This document shows, in pieces, positions 45,259 to 57,833 of a stretch of DNA of 64,000 bases (positions are counted from its first letter, which is position 1; each line of letters opens with the position of its first letter). The position numbers and the translations under genes were made by a program. Source of the stretch: Arachnopeziza araneosa (Eukaryota; Ascomycota; Leotiomycetes; Helotiales; Arachnopezizaceae); contig QYAI01000005.1 of NCBI GenBank assembly GCA_003988855.1, positions 620,001 through 684,000 on the forward strand, in the 5' to 3' direction. Below the pieces are notes generated by a model that saw only the letters and a list, made by a program, of their open reading frames with translations, ran no database searches and had not been told where the DNA came from.

Positions 45259-46088
45259 ATGGCAGATCTAAGAGCCCATCCTGAACAGGAACAGGAGCAT
45301 GAGGTATGTCCCCCGGTGATCCTATTCCTTCTCCTCCCAAGTCCAGCTACCCCGCCTCCAAACAGACACCTCTATCCAGATCAGAAACCGATGCTTACAT
45401 CCTCCAGGGCGCCTCCAAATCCGAAATACTCATCGAAGCTGCCCGCCGCGACAACACCGAACTCCTCTCCGAAGTCATCTCCTCGACCCCCGATCCAGAA
45501 GAACTAGCCACCCTTCTCAACACCACCAAAACCGTAATGGGGAATTACCTCTACCATGAAGCAGCGTTACGAGGGAACTGTTTGTCCTCCCGTTCCCACC
45601 CTCATCGTTCTCTGCCATTACTAACCATCCTCATAGACGACATCATCGACGCTCTCCTTGACTGCGAAGGCTTTGAATGCGATCCCATCTCCGTACGCGA
45701 AGGAGACACACCACTGCACAGCGCAATCCGATACATCAACACACAAGACTCCTCCAATCCAGATGTACAAACCTTCGGCCAACAACTGCTTTCTATGATG
45801 TTAGAAGCTGGCTCTGACCCGCGAGTCAGGAATAAAGCGAATCTAACCCCCCTCCAACTCGTGGATCCGCGGAACACCGAACTACGGAAAGTACTGCAGG
45901 ACGCGATGGATATTGAGTTATTAAAGGGAGATTTTGTGAATGTGGAAGAGGAAGGTGGAGAGGAAGAGGCAGAAGACGACGATGGTGCGGGTAGCGCAAG
46001 CGACTCTGATTTTGACCCAGAGGAGTATAAGAAGGAAGTAGAACGGAGGAAAAAAGAGAAGAGTGCAGGAGATGGGAGTGTTTCTTAA
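45259..46088 (+). CDS. Ankyrin-repeat protein with acidic tail
   Basis: Three exons, 45259-45303, 45366-45579 and 45637-46088, 236 aa. Ankyrin-like helices are seen in SEILIEAARRDNTELLSEVI, GNYLYHEAALRGNYDDIIDALL, GDTPLHSAIRYIN (the TPLH signature), QLLSMMLEAGSDPRVRNKAN and LTPLQLVDPRNTELRKVL. The C-terminal ~60 residues are strongly acidic and then basic (EEEGGEEEAEDDDG, EEYKKEVERRKKEK). Intron 2 (57 nt) has a TTACTAAC branch site and a CATAG acceptor. Joining it makes GNYDDIIDALL, while leaving it in adds 19 codons without a stop, so both forms could be translated. The overall plan resembles small ankyrin proteins such as yeast Yar1, but identity is not shown. Function is otherwise unknown. 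Confidence 0.82.
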
Positions 46089-47310
46089 GTCTTAAAATAA
46101 GGTGGTGTGGGAGGATCCGTGTATATCTGCGGGAGGATACACCTGTTGTTGCAGTGATCCTATACACTTAGAAATCTCGCTGGATAGACATAAAGAGCAT
46201 TGTTTGAATGCACAATCTGGGTCTTCTATCTCTTGTTTTCTGGATACATTAGACTCTTGACTATGTTATCACAGAAAGCTACGGAACCATTCCATCCATA
46301 CTTACCCTACTGGCCCCTAGGCTTTTTATGTATTAGCGATCGACCGTTCTAATAAATCCGCCGCAATTGAGAATCCTTCACTCAAGGCGTAACTTTATCC
46401 AACTCGAAAACGCGGCTAGCAGCTATTGTTTTCACCTCCTTTCCAACCTCGCTTAATCCATGGCGACACCAACCACATATCCATAAGCAACCCATCAACC
46501 CAAAAAGTGAAAGCAGACACATCGCCCAAAAAAAAACAAAAAAACAAAAAAACCTACCCACTGAACCAGAGAAAAGCAAAATCCAGAATGGCATACCACC
46601 AATGCTTCCCTCTCACCTCCTCTTCCCACTGGACCAGAGACCCATCAAAGAGCAAACCTCAGACCGGCAAAACTGTAGGAAGACAGAAACCTAGCCAGGT
46701 GGAGAGGCTAGATTTTTTCCGGAGTGGCGCTACCCGTATGGGTAGTTGGTCGACTGGGCTGGTGATGCTGGGATGGCGCAGCCCAGGGAGGTGGACACCC
46801 TTATGGGTGGTCGGTTCGGGCTGGGGTTGCTGGGATGGCGCAGCCCGTGGAGGAGGGAGGACCCGTTTACCTAAAGAGAGGAGTGGGCATACTGGCGTGG
46901 AGAGAGGGAGGACCCGTGTACCTAAAGAGAGGAGTGGGTATATTGGCGTGGACCGAAAATGGCTTATTTATTCTTATGTACCCGTTCAATCATAAGGCGG
47001 AGCGGGCGGAGAAAGCGGGCGACGCTCGTTGAACAAGTCCGGAATTGATCTGATCTCCCAGGCCAATTTCACAAGTCAATCCTTCACCCATTTAATCTTA
47101 TAAATTCATGTCATAAGTCATTATCACAAGTAATTCAAATCATAGGGGCCAGCACATAGGTTGTAGGACATATAATTCTCTATCTCTAGGCAAGTCCTAT
47201 CTTCGTACTGTATCATAAACAACCATAACTCGTTCAAGGGGTATCTCTCGCACTCGTACAGAAACCTGTCCATTGTCATTTCCAAGCCTCTCCATTCCAT
47301 CCAATGCAAT
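46089..47310. other. Intergenic with minisatellites
   Basis: Lies between the ankyrin gene and the 3' end of the thaumatin-like gene. It holds an A-rich run near 46526-46555 and the repeats listed separately. Open frames across the repeats have no family features. Confidence 0.6.
46739..46955. repeat. Two adjacent minisatellites (62- and 51-base units)
   Basis: The first unit, with the core GCTGGGATGGCGCAGCCC, occurs twice about 62 bases apart (near 46768 and 46830). It is followed directly by two near-identical 51-base units that start GAGGGAGGACCCGT at 46853 and 46904. Because 51 is a multiple of three, one plus-strand frame reads a repeated 17-residue segment (GGPVYLKRGVGILAWRE), but no gene around it is evident. 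Confidence 0.8.
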
Positions 47311-48628
47311 CTACCAAAATACCACCCAAGCAACTACTACGATTAGAGCACAGAGACTAGTACCTCCAACTATGCCCTCTCCCTTCGTCCTCTCGGCTCC
47401 AGATTTCGTCGTTCCCTCGATAATGAGTGTGATATTACTTGCATCTACCAGCGTCTGATGGCTCACATAGCCTTTGCTACTCAGATCTTGAAGCTGTTGC
47501 TTAAACACTTGGAGGATATTGGTACTTCTTCCCTCTGGACAGAACATGACTTCCCATCCCCCTCCACTTGGGATGATGAACGTACTAGTCTGATCATCAA
47601 AAGCATAACTATAGGCATCGGGACATACACCTTTCGCTTGTGTGGCATAGAGAGGAGGTGCGCATTTTTCACGGGAGTCGTAGGAGCCAGTACAGCAATC
47701 TGAGGGAGCATTGGTTTTAGAACATGCTGACAAGCAAGGATCAAAAATTGGGCGTTGGATGTTGTCGTCCGGATACGGGTAGACGCCATCGCCGGGTTTG
47801 GTGGGTTGTGTGACTTGGAGATCCCAGGGACACCAAGAAGCAACGGTATTGTCAGTTTGCTTGGTTTCATAGGGAATTGGGTAGGAGGAGTTCGAAGCAT
47901 TGCCAGAAATTCCCGTATCCGAAGGTGGAGCCAAGAAGCCGGCGGTACCAATACAAGCGCAGTTTGTTAGGTTAGGTGGAATGTCTTGAAGGGTTGGATT
48001 GTCTCCGGGAATATATATGAGACCAAGTGGTATGTTGTAGCCATCTACTAGAGATATGTCGTAAAACGTTTGCGTGTTCGAAGAGCCTCCTGCTAGATCG
48101 AACTCGGCGAGTGTGACTGGCGTTGCTCCCTACTAATAATCAGTACACAATAGCTTTGCAGCCTAAAGTAGTACTTACAGTGATAACACAGTCTAGAACG
48201 CCACCACAGTCGCCTGTAGCACAAGCCGCTCCAGCACCATTATTTCCATTCAAGTTGCTTGCGCCAGTTCCTGCAACATTGAAACTGCAATTCGTCCTTG
48301 CCCAAACTCTACCCTGCCAGTCTGGGCTCACAGTCAAGCTTTTACTCTCTCCAGGCTGTAGTTGAAAGCCTCCAACTCCAGCACCTGTTCCTGCTTGTGT
48401 ACCAATTCCTGGCCAAATAGAATCTGGACAATTGTTGCTTACGACAAGTGGAACGCTGCCATCTCTTTTTATAGGCGGTCCCCATCTCGCAGGCCTCTTT
48501 GCTGGCCCAGCACTCTTGGCAAGGTATGGGTTCCGAGTATATGCATCAACACAGCTGAGGAAAAGGAAACTCGCAAGCAGAATGCTTAATAGCGATATCT
48601 TGCGCGGGCTTCTTTCTATCGTGTGCAT
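47311..48628 (-). CDS. GPI-anchored thaumatin-like protein (GH152 type)
   Basis: Two exons, 48628-48179 and 48129-47311, 422 aa. The donor is GTAAGT, the acceptor is TTAGTAG, and they join in phase 0. A signal peptide (KISLLSILLASFLFLSCVDA) is followed by the thaumatin fold: VPLVVSNNCPDSIWPGIGTQ, FQLQPGESKSLTV, WQGRVWARTNCSF, GDCGGVLDC, then after the intron TLAEFDL and FYDISLVDGYNIPLGLIY. LSACSKTNAPSDCCTG and CPDAYSYAFDD are the conserved disulfide and acidic-cleft regions. The C-terminus has a small-residue stretch and a short hydrophobic tail (GGTSLCALIVVVAWVVFW), as for GPI attachment. Fungal members are cell-wall proteins, some with beta-1,3-glucanase activity. Enzyme activity here is inferred only. 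Confidence 0.92.
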
Positions 48629-49597
48629 CTCTTATTTCGGGGTTCGTGTAACGTGGTTCGTGTATAGGTATAGAATTGCAAGGTTGATGGATGATTATTG
48701 AAGGAAATATAGGAACGCATGTACTCAAAGGATGGGTAGCCACGCCAGAAGCTTGCTAGAACAGGAACCTAAACGACCTGCATGCACAGCCGCAACCGTT
48801 CAGCAGAAGTTGGAGACGACCCGCATCCCTAGTGACGTGATTCTTAGGTACCAGATCTCTTGTTGGTGGTAGGTGTAGATGAAGCAAGAAATAATCCCTG
48901 CCCGTGATCTTCGTCGCAGCGGCAACAGATAAGAAAGGGCGAGAGAAGGACGAGGGGAGCAAGAGGAAGAGGAGTTTTGAAAGAGTGAGGTCGCACCCAA
49001 AGATAGGAACGATAGGTTAGGGTAAAGAATGTTTTAGTGTTTCAGATATAAGCCATGAGGATGTTTCGTTTAGATAGAGAGAGTCGTCGCAGGTGGTAGA
49101 AACATTTTTGGGCGAGGCGAGGTGAGGCGAGGTACGATGATGTCAGAAAGGACCCCTCCAAAATCAATGGCGGGGTGCAGGAGATGGCGCCTAGCGTCCT
49201 CGAGATTTCAACTCTCTGTCGGAGTGAAGCTATCTATGAGTCTGCGTTCTCAATGCTTCTTATTATCTAGAATCACCGTTGGAGTATCACACTTATATCT
49301 ACACCATATTTTAAATACCAAGGCTGAATATTCATTTCTGGACTCTAAGTCGACTATGAACCAACCGCCGCACAACCTATTTAAATCCATCCATCTTGAA
49401 GGGTCGCAAGCTCAACCCTCAACCCTGAATACCAATTCTTTCATCCCCATTCATACTTTCTCGAATGTTCTTATCAACCAGAAATACTCCATTCACATCC
49501 TGTATCCGCTCTGACATTCATCCATATCTTCAAAGTAAGAAATTCGTCTAACCATCAGTCGCTGCTTTTGGGCTACGGATATCTGAAATACATGCGA
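48629..49597. other. Intergenic, promoter of the thaumatin-like gene
   Basis: No gene was recognised. GGCGAGGTGAGGCGAGG near 49112-49130 is a short GGCGA-type repeat. The right end is the 3' side of the HSPA12-like gene. Confidence 0.55.
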
Positions 49598-51983
49598 TCA
49601 CTTGAATCTCGATGTGCAGCGCCCCATTACCTCTCCCTGGCAAACCAACTCAGCATTGAACTCGGATCCGTCTAGTGTGAGGTAGATATCAAAGTATACG
49701 CGGTAGAAGGTTCCTTGTGGGGTGTCCATTCTTTCGAAATCTTTCTCCAAATTCTTTCGAGAGAGATCGGAGGTTAGTGTGACAACTTCTTTGACTCCTA
49801 TATCAATTGTTAGTGATGCAAATATCAATTTGGGCGCTCGACTCACGAGGATCTTTGGTATATTCTGGGCAAACGTCGTCGTCGCAGGCATACAAGATAT
49901 CCTCGTACATCAACGTAGCACCGGGCGCAACTTGTCTGAAGAAAGAAACCTTTACGGGTTCCCCAATCTTGACTCTCTGTCCCTTTTGTACGAAGATTTG
50001 ACGAGTGAACTTGCAGCGATCTTTACCATCCAATGAGGGGACACGGTAAGCTTCTGGATGATGACCTTCCTTAAATGGTTGGAGAGTAGCCATGAGGTAG
50101 TGGCGACGAGCAACACGTGAAGTGACAACTCGCTCCGTGATACCAGCTGTGACAGCTCCCTTGACGATCGCCGCTACCGAGTCCATGGGTCTAACAACCT
50201 TGGCTTGGAACTGCGGTGGTACATGAAGTTTGATTTGCTGGAACAAGTACTCAGAAGCACCGAATCCACCAACAACCAGCACATTTTGCAGGGTTCTGTT
50301 TTGGGCTTGAATGGCGATGATTTGGTTACGGACCAACTCCAATATTCGGTTGACAACAGGCTCGAAGCATTGTAGAATTTCCTCGTTGGTGAACGTCATG
50401 TATCCTTCCTCAATTCCAGCTTCAGGGAATTCGGCTTCGATGCCGACGTCAACAGCCCATTTCTGGTTGTTGTTACGGAAATCAGCTTTGATTCTGTTTT
50501 CGAAATCCATGATACATTTCGCATAGACTCTTCCTGCAGTCTTAGACCCATCTGGGAGCTTCATTTTCCGGATCTTCGTGCGCAGAATATTACTGAAATT
50601 TCGGTTCAAAGCTGTTGAACCGCAAGAATCACCAGAGCCTGCTGTACACTCGGATACTGTGAAAGGAGACTCTTCTTCCACTTCGTAAGCAATTAAATCG
50701 ACGGTTCCACCACCACAATCAACGATAAGCACTGCATCGTGAACCTTGAGATTCAGCAGGCCAGCTTTCGAGCAGAAAAGGGCAGCTGCTTCGGGCTCAG
50801 TGATCAATGTTAATCTGTTGTCGTTTTCATCTCTCAAGAAGCCAGCTTGAATAGCCGCCGCTCTTGTTGCAGCCTTACCAGCGTCGTTCCAGATGGCCGG
50901 GACGGTCAGATAGTATCTGATATTTCTCTCCTCTCGGTTGAACACTTCACCCAACGTCTTTTGGAGTTGAGTTCGCATCGCTTGACGAAGCTTGAAGAGG
51001 TAATCTGCAGCCACATCGATTTCCGACTTTCCGGGAGGAAGAGGAGGGAGGTTGATGGGATCGATATAAGTGTTACCAGAAAGCATGAGTTGAAGTTTGA
51101 ACCACTCCACCTTCTGTACACCTGGTTTTGGGTAGCCAGTAGGAGCTAAAGCATCTGCGATATCAGGTCCCCATCCCACAACCTTCTGGTATTGATCATA
51201 GTATAGCACGGTTGGAATCTAAGCGTATCAGCCAGAGTCGTTAGGTAGATCTTCCTTCCTTACCTTCTGTTTTGTATATGATCCAGCACCAGGCCATTCT
51301 GTTATGATATCTTCTTTGGCTTCTGAGTTTGTAGCGAATGCGAATGCGACACCGGAGAATGTGGTACCCTATCTAAATTAGAGAACCCCCCAACTTCGTG
51401 AAAATGATGCACTTACAAAGTCAATACCAACAATGAGTTGTGCCTTGCTTCGACCGGCTCCCTCAACCTCGACGGCATTGTTTCTATTCGCGTATTGTGC
51501 CGCTGCGACACTCTGCGTACCAGGCAATGGTGCTCCATACTGTGGTGGACCATAACCAGGAGGGCCACCAGCTGGAGGAGGAGGTCCCATACCGCCAGCG
51601 GGATGGCCTGGAGGATATCCACCGGCGGCAGCTGTATTAATGGGAGGCGGACCGCCCATCACCTGCGACGGCGGTGTACGTGGGTTTCCTGCCATGGGAC
51701 TCTGCCGACCGACACCAGCAGGAGCAGGAGCGTACTGATTTGTGTAGCTCGGTGGTCGCCCACCAGGTCCAGGATGGTTCATTGGGAGACTTGTCGTTGA
51801 AGAAGCGGCGGAGGAGATGGGTCTGCCACCTAGGTTTGGATGCGGGAGTTGAGGTGCTGGGGAGGTGGGGTTGGGGTTTGGGTTCTGAGGGACAGTGGTG
51901 GGAGGAACGTTGGCACTCGATTTGCGTTTGGAACCGAATCCAAGGCCTTTCAGACGGGAGTTCATAGAACTCATATGGTCCAA
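49598..51983 (-). CDS. HSPA12-like Hsp70-family protein with Pro-rich N-terminus
   Basis: Four exons, 51983-51417, 51368-51264, 51218-49847 and 49797-49598, 747 aa, all in frame. Residues 1-180 are low-complexity and rich in Pro, Gly and Ser (PPAGGPPGYGPPQYGAP). The actin-like ATPase starts at LIVGIDFGTTFSGVAFAF (about 183-200, phosphate-1 loop). LTVPAIWNDAGKAATRAAA, LITEPEAAALFC, VLIVDCGGGTVDLIAYEV (phosphate-2) and NVLVVGGFGASEYLFQQI (adenosine motif) follow. The domain plan, with no DnaK-type substrate-binding domain, is that of the divergent HSPA12 group, which is greatly expanded in filamentous fungi. Substrates and partners are unknown. A start at 51974 or 51965 (both Met) is equally possible. 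The last exon supplies a beta-rich end (VYFDIYLTLDGSEFNAEL). Confidence 0.9.
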
Positions 51984-54461
51984 AGGGCGTAATCAATGCG
52001 AAGGCGAGGGACCTGAGAAAAGATTGCGGAGGATCGCAGTCGCTGTCAGCCCCAAGGTCAAAAAATGGCGCTAAACGGTCGAGTGCCACACAGCTGGCTC
52101 TCGCTCACGACCAACCTTCCTCGACGGCTGCAATCCGGAAAATGGGTGGCATATGAGAGCAAAGATGCTGGGACAATATAAAGGGCACAGCAACCGGCCA
52201 GGGTACGATTCCTTGTGGAGAAGACTGACGATTTTCCAGCGTCGAGATGAGTGATGGTGCGGGAAGAAGTCCTCGGGCTGATGAATGAGGTTGGCAATCT
52301 TTTGGCTTTGTCCCAGAATCCAGCCTCTCTGCTGAAAGGAGCCAGAACGCCCCCGAGATGCGCGCTGTACCTCTTGATCTGCACGGGCGACCTGCAATCC
52401 TGACTTACCAGAGGCTATTTGTACTCTACCAAGAATCAGGACGACGCCTAGATGAACTGCTCCCTGGCAAGTCGCGGCAGGATCTCGTCTCTCGATTCCT
52501 CCCTCACCTCATCCTGAAGCTCTCCCACCCTCAGGGTCCTCAGCGACGGCGGTGCTGCTACCACTCACGGTCCTATCTGTGGCTTTTGCGAGAATTGGCT
52601 CAGCCTCAAGATGGCCCCGCAGTCAGGCTGACCCCTCAATGCACGTCTGCCTTATGACATTACGATGGTTTTGGAATCATTCACACTAAATAGATACTTG
52701 ACCGCGATGCGGATGTCGAGATGGGCACTGTCTGACCTGCCTTGTTGCCGACGGCTTCGTTTGTTTCTTGAACAGTCCTGAAAAAAGTCCTGATACAAAA
52801 CCCGTTGTTGGATCTTCAGCCCCCGGCCACTTAATCCGGAGCTTGCATCTTAATTGGACCACGGAAACCGACATGCTTGGCATAACGCACCATCTTCGTA
52901 TCAGCTTTTTCAAACTTTCGTGTCCTTTGCGGCAGTTGATTGAAGAAGCCCCATCTGAACGTGGCAGAAGTACACCTCTCCTTCCAACCTTGACTTCTTA
53001 ATCATGATCAGGCTTGGAGAATTGAAGGCCACGTGATCATGGTCATACAAGCTGAGATCCTTTTCATCTTGTCAGATTTGACGTTTCAAATTGCCGGTTG
53101 ATGGAAGACTGTGTCGGCTTAGTGAAGCCAGAAGTCAGAGACCTTGCTATGTGCTTATTTGCGTGGATATAGAGAGGCAGTCCTTAAAACACATACGCCT
53201 GACTTGCATCCCTTTCACAAACCTCACCCAGGCGGCAATGCTGTACTACCAAACGAAAAAAAAAAGAACCATGACCTATCGGGGAAGGGGTCGGAAGTTT
53301 CGTGCCTCTTCAGACCTGAGTAAGATGAGAAGCCACTCAAAGTTAAGGCAAGGAAGCCGATGTCGAGATCAAGACCGACGTCGTGCATCTCGGCGAAAAC
53401 CAGTCAAAAGCGTGGAATAGACTCTGAGAGACACAAGTTGCTGTGAAGTTGCAGACGTCTGATTTAAGTTTGTGACCAGTGCATAATAAACGTTTCGGGT
53501 CTTTTCAGCCTCGTTTTGAACTCCCGTCACGCAAGGTCCCTTGATTCTAGAAGAGCGGATGATTTACGAGAGAAGAGAGCCGTCTTCAGCAATTAGCCAA
53601 GCGGATCTCAGGTCTCGTGAGAAAAGAAAGTCCAGGCTAGGATAATTGGCCAGCGTCATTTTGTGTATCATGTCTCACTTGATCTTATCGTCAACTTACA
53701 CGAAAAGCTTGAAAACTGAAATGCTGTTCCCAACAAAAGATGATATCATAGAGATCTCAATGGAGTGGGTGCTCACTACTGAAAATCGAGTCAGAATGAT
53801 ACAATGGATGAAAAAAAGCCTAGGAGGTTTGTCCCGATATCCAGGTGCTCGGATGGAAGACTAAATGGCGGCGAACTCGCTGGGCTGGGACGGACTTGGT
53901 AGCACTCCCCACTCGAAACACTTGCATGGCACATTTCCTAGCAATATATATCTTTGAAGTTCCCAAGGGAGTCATCCATCATATAAAGTTCCCATCATCC
54001 GTAATTCTCGAGCTCAATTGGGCGCAAAGAAAATCTCGTCATAATTTCCTTTGTTCAAGACTAGGGTCCTTGCTCAAGCTGCTTCACCGTCATCGCTTGC
54101 CCTCCAACCCGAAGATTGTGACCGATCGAAGATCACCAACGCGCTGCGGACCGGCCAATTGGACGGACCTTGTCATTCGAGCAACTCTCTAGCCCGAGGG
54201 ATCGTTCGAAGCCAAGGGGATTACATCTTTCTGCTACATACGCCGGATCTGCTCGCTTCTGCTGCTGCTGCTTCTCTCGACTAGAGAGGCCGAATCCCTC
54301 CGTTGAGGACTACCTACTACTCCTCTGCCCCTCCGAGATTACCTGCAGTATTACTCCGACATACTGCCTCTCTGGCTTCGAGGCGGCTGCCCAACGGCTT
54401 TCCCATTGAGCGTCTCGAGTCGCACGGCATAACGGCCTTACTTGACGCCTGACAAGTGGTA

Positions 54462-54489
54462 CTGCTGCTGCTGCTGCTGCTGCTGCTGC
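54462..54489. repeat. (CTG)9 microsatellite
   Basis: Nine CTG triplets in a row in non-coding sequence, about 520 bases upstream of the glucokinase start. Confidence 0.9.
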
Positions 54490-54777
54490 ATTGAGGGGTT
54501 TCTCCCTAAGCTACGCTACCTACGCTACTGACCCCTCCCACTACTCCCACGCTTCCTCCGCCCCGCCAACTGTGGCAGGTCATATAATAACATCATCAAA
54601 ACGTCGTCCTCAACTAAAAAAAGGACGGATCCGTCCAGGTCGAGTCACAATTCCTCCAAAACGTCCCTTTTTGGCGTCATTGACGAAAGGAATCTTTACA
54701 AGGCCCACAAATTGTCACCGCAGAATCCCATTAGTCTTGTTCATATTTTTTCTTTCGCCGGTCTTGCCCTAGTTCTC

Positions 54778-54826
54778 GTGAGTATATGTTCACTGGAATT
54801 CCCTGCAACCTGCTGCTTCTTTGCAG
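54778..54826 (+). other. Possible 5' UTR intron of glucokinase
   Basis: GTGAGTATATG begins it and CTTCTTTGCAG ends it, 49 bases long, with a pyrimidine-rich 3' part. It is inferred from splice signals only. Confidence 0.4.
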
Positions 54827-55006
54827 TCCAACTTACAATCTTCTCAGTTGATACAGTTCTTCTTCTCAAATCCACCTCCAGCATACCCCAGAAGCCCACA
54901 GCCTTACCTCACAACATACTCCCCACCTGCCAATATCATAGCAGAAGGAACTTGCGAATCACCCCCTCCTTTTCCTACCGAACCTCCCATATCACGACCT
55001 CACAAG

Positions 55007-56794
55007 ATGTCGCTCCTAGCAGAAGCAAAGCGGGTGGCTGCACAGTTCGAGTTATCAGACGACCATGTCAGAAAGACCGTGGCAGAGTTTATTTCAGAAC
55101 TTAGTACGTATACCATAGTCAATAGTTGGAAGTAGTACTAACGATGTCGCAGAGGAGGGTCTGGAGAAGAACGCCAGCTCGATGAGCCAGATCCCAACAT
55201 ACGTTACTGCAGTTCCCAATGGCACAGAAAAGGTACCTGACACTCGTGAACCATTCCAGCTTAAATTAACATCTGATAGGGACTTTACCTCGCCGTCGAT
55301 TTAGGAGGAACTAATTTTCGAGTTTGTTCGATTCAACTTAATGGAGATACTACTTTTAATCTTATTCAATCCAAGGTTGCCATACCTAAGGAATTAATGG
55401 TGGCCAAGACATCCAAGGAGCTTTTCGCATTTTTGGCTAAGCAAATCGAAATCTTTCTGAAGACGCACCACCAAGACCATTTCGTGGCACATACCAGACG
55501 ACGTGAAACGGACAGCACGCCAGAGGGATACAGAGATGAACATATCTTCAGACTTGGATTTACCTTCAGTTTCCCTATCCACCAAATTGGTATCAACCGT
55601 GGAACTCTCATGAGATGGACCAAGGGTTTTGATATCCCAGACGCCATTGGCCAGGATGTTTGCCTCTTGTTACAGCGAGAAATTGATGCTCTAGGGCTCC
55701 CAGTTCGAGTTGCTGCTCTGGTAAACGATACTGTCGGTACTTTGATGGCTCGTTCGTACACCTCTCCTGGTAAGACTGGAACGCTGCTCGGAGCTATCTT
55801 TGGAACCGGTACCAATGGTGCCTATATTGAGAAACTCTCAGCTATCACTAAACCCTTGGAAGGAGATTTCGACAAGTCCACTGGAGACATGGTCGTGAAC
55901 ACAGAATGGGGCTCTTTCGACAACGGCCTTTATGTGCTGCCAAACACACCTTACGATGCCCAACTTGATAAAGACAGCGTCAACCCGGGCATCCAAATGT
56001 TCGAGAAGCGTATATCAGGCATGTTTCTTGGGGAGATCCTCCGAATCGTCTTGATCAGTATGATGAAGGATCCTGCCGTCTCCCTTTTCCGTGACGATAA
56101 CTCATCTCACAACGATTTACACTCCACCACTACAATACATGAAGAGTCGCCACTATTTCATCAATGGCGAGTTGACAGCAGTATCCTCTCGATCGCCGAA
56201 GCAGATAACTCCGTTGGTCTGCGCGCCCTACGACAAGAAATCGAGAAATCCCTCGGTGTACAAGCTCCCAGCATCGAAGACGCTCAAGCTGTCAAGGAAA
56301 TTGCCCACGCCATCGCCAAGCGCGCTGCTAGATTGTCAGGAGCTGCCATTGGAGCAATCGTCATCCACACTGGCCGACTTCATCCCGGAGGCTCAGAAAT
56401 CCTAGTCCCTAAATCAACTGATGCTATCACCTCAGACATCAAGAACCTCAAAGTCACCGAAGCTGCCACAGCCACAGCCGAGAAGCTCGCGGACACGGCT
56501 ACCGTTAACGAAGATGAGATCGTTGATATCGGTGTCGATGGAAGTTTAGTCGAGTTCTACCCCGGTTTCGAAGACTACATGCGGGAAGCTATCCGAGCTC
56601 TGGATCAGATCGGCTCAGCCGGAGAGAGGAGAATCCGTATTGGCATCGCGAAGGATGGAAGTGGTGTCGGCGCGGCACTTATTGCGCTCGTGGCCGCAAA
56701 GATGGAAAAAGCAAATGATTACGTTGGTGACCTCCGAACCAAGTTGGCGGTGGCTGCCGTTAAAGAAAATGAAGAGGAAGCTGTGGAGAGTTAA
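55007..56794 (+). CDS. GLK1: Glucokinase (hexokinase family)
   Basis: Three exons, 55007-55103, 55153-55232 and 55280-56794, 563 aa. Splicing restores EGLEKNASSMSQIPTYVTAVPNGTEKGLYLAVDLGGTNFRV. LAVDLGGTNFR (residues 63-73) is the ATP phosphate-binding loop. FTFSFPIHQ is the sugar-binding signature region, and ALVNDTVGTLMA contains the catalytic Asp209. GAIFGTGTNGAYIE, VVNTEWGSFD and LSGAAIGAIVIHTG complete the hexokinase fold. The segments SQIPTYVT and ELMVAKTSKELFAFLAKQI are typical of fungal glucokinase rather than hexokinase II. It makes glucose 6-phosphate in the cytosol. The length is slightly above the usual ~500-540 aa, through a hydrophilic insert (FRDDNSSHNDLHSTTTIHEE) and an acidic tail. 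In-frame upstream codons exist, but MSLLAEAKRVAAQFE matches the normal start. Confidence 0.93.
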
Positions 56795-57833
56795 GGTGCT
56801 GGACTTATTTGTTTGAAGATATGGGGTCATTATGAGTAGTTGGACATGAGTTACACTGGTTGGATCTGCAGGATTTTGGTTTTGGTGCATAGCAGGCATA
56901 TCACAACGCCATTGCAGGGTTTGGTTTATTATGATCTTTTGGTTGGAGGGAGACAGATAGGAATACTATCTTCTCATTGTTAATTGCCTTCTGTCTTTGC
57001 TGTGCATATCTTTTCTTCTACCCTTCGTTTCAATGCCCTTTGTCATCGTCCCCGCTGTGAGAACACCACTCGTTCATCCATCCCCCTACCAAAAAACGAA
57101 GCGTCTCCATCTCTCCTCTCCATCCCCAAACTCCAGCAGTAATCAATTCAATGACCCTCCCCTCCCTCCCTCCATGCATCCATCCATCAATCGCAAAGCA
57201 GATACTATCCTCGCCCATCCCACATCTTCCAGCCCGCGTGTCAAAAGCGCATACCAGACGTGCCACTCAACCCGTTACGTGACGATGCTCTGAGGATCAC
57301 ACTCCCTGGAGTGGGTTACAGTGGCGCAAAGCGCCCGGTGCTGGTAGGGAGGGAGGGGGGAGGGACGGGAAGAGGAACGAGAGGAAGAATGAATGAAAGA
57401 TGGGGATGCATAGCTGCGAGGACGACCGGGGTGTGGAGAAGAGGCATGAGGTGCGACTTGGGAGAGTTGGGAAATATTCAAGATGGAGGGGAATTTCGGG
57501 TTGGACACTAGGTTCGCTGTCGACTTGATTTGTCGGATAGGAGAGTGAGGGACGGCTTCTGAGAATGCTAGACTTGTGAGGGTGAAAAGGAGAGCTACAG
57601 TTAGAGAATAGACTTTGCGGAGTAATCAACTTTGGGCATTGTTGAAGACGGTTCTGGAAGAGAGGTGCTACTTGGGCAAATCAAAAATATAAAACCAGGA
57701 ACTGTTGAAAGTACAAGAGTTGCAAGGAAGATTAAAGATCAAGTTTTCATTCATTCATTTGTCTACCGTAATGCAAGGGTATCATTTCCCATCCCCTAAA
57801 CGCCGTTATAAAGTGTAAAGAAGTGTTCGACAA
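56795..57833. other. Convergent region between GLK1 and SPP1
   Basis: 3' UTRs of both genes. A CT/GA-rich stretch near 57090-57190 (CCTCCCTCC, CATCCATC) and GGGAGGGAGGGG near 57347-57360 are low-complexity. No gene was recognised. Confidence 0.55.

Larger units (their letters stand above)
51984..55006. other. Long gene-free gap, HSPA12-like / glucokinase divergent region
   Basis: About 3 kb with only short random frames. It contains a (CTG)9 microsatellite at 54462-54489 and, at its right end, the probable glucokinase leader with an intron. I see no transposon remains and no tRNA. Confidence 0.55.
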
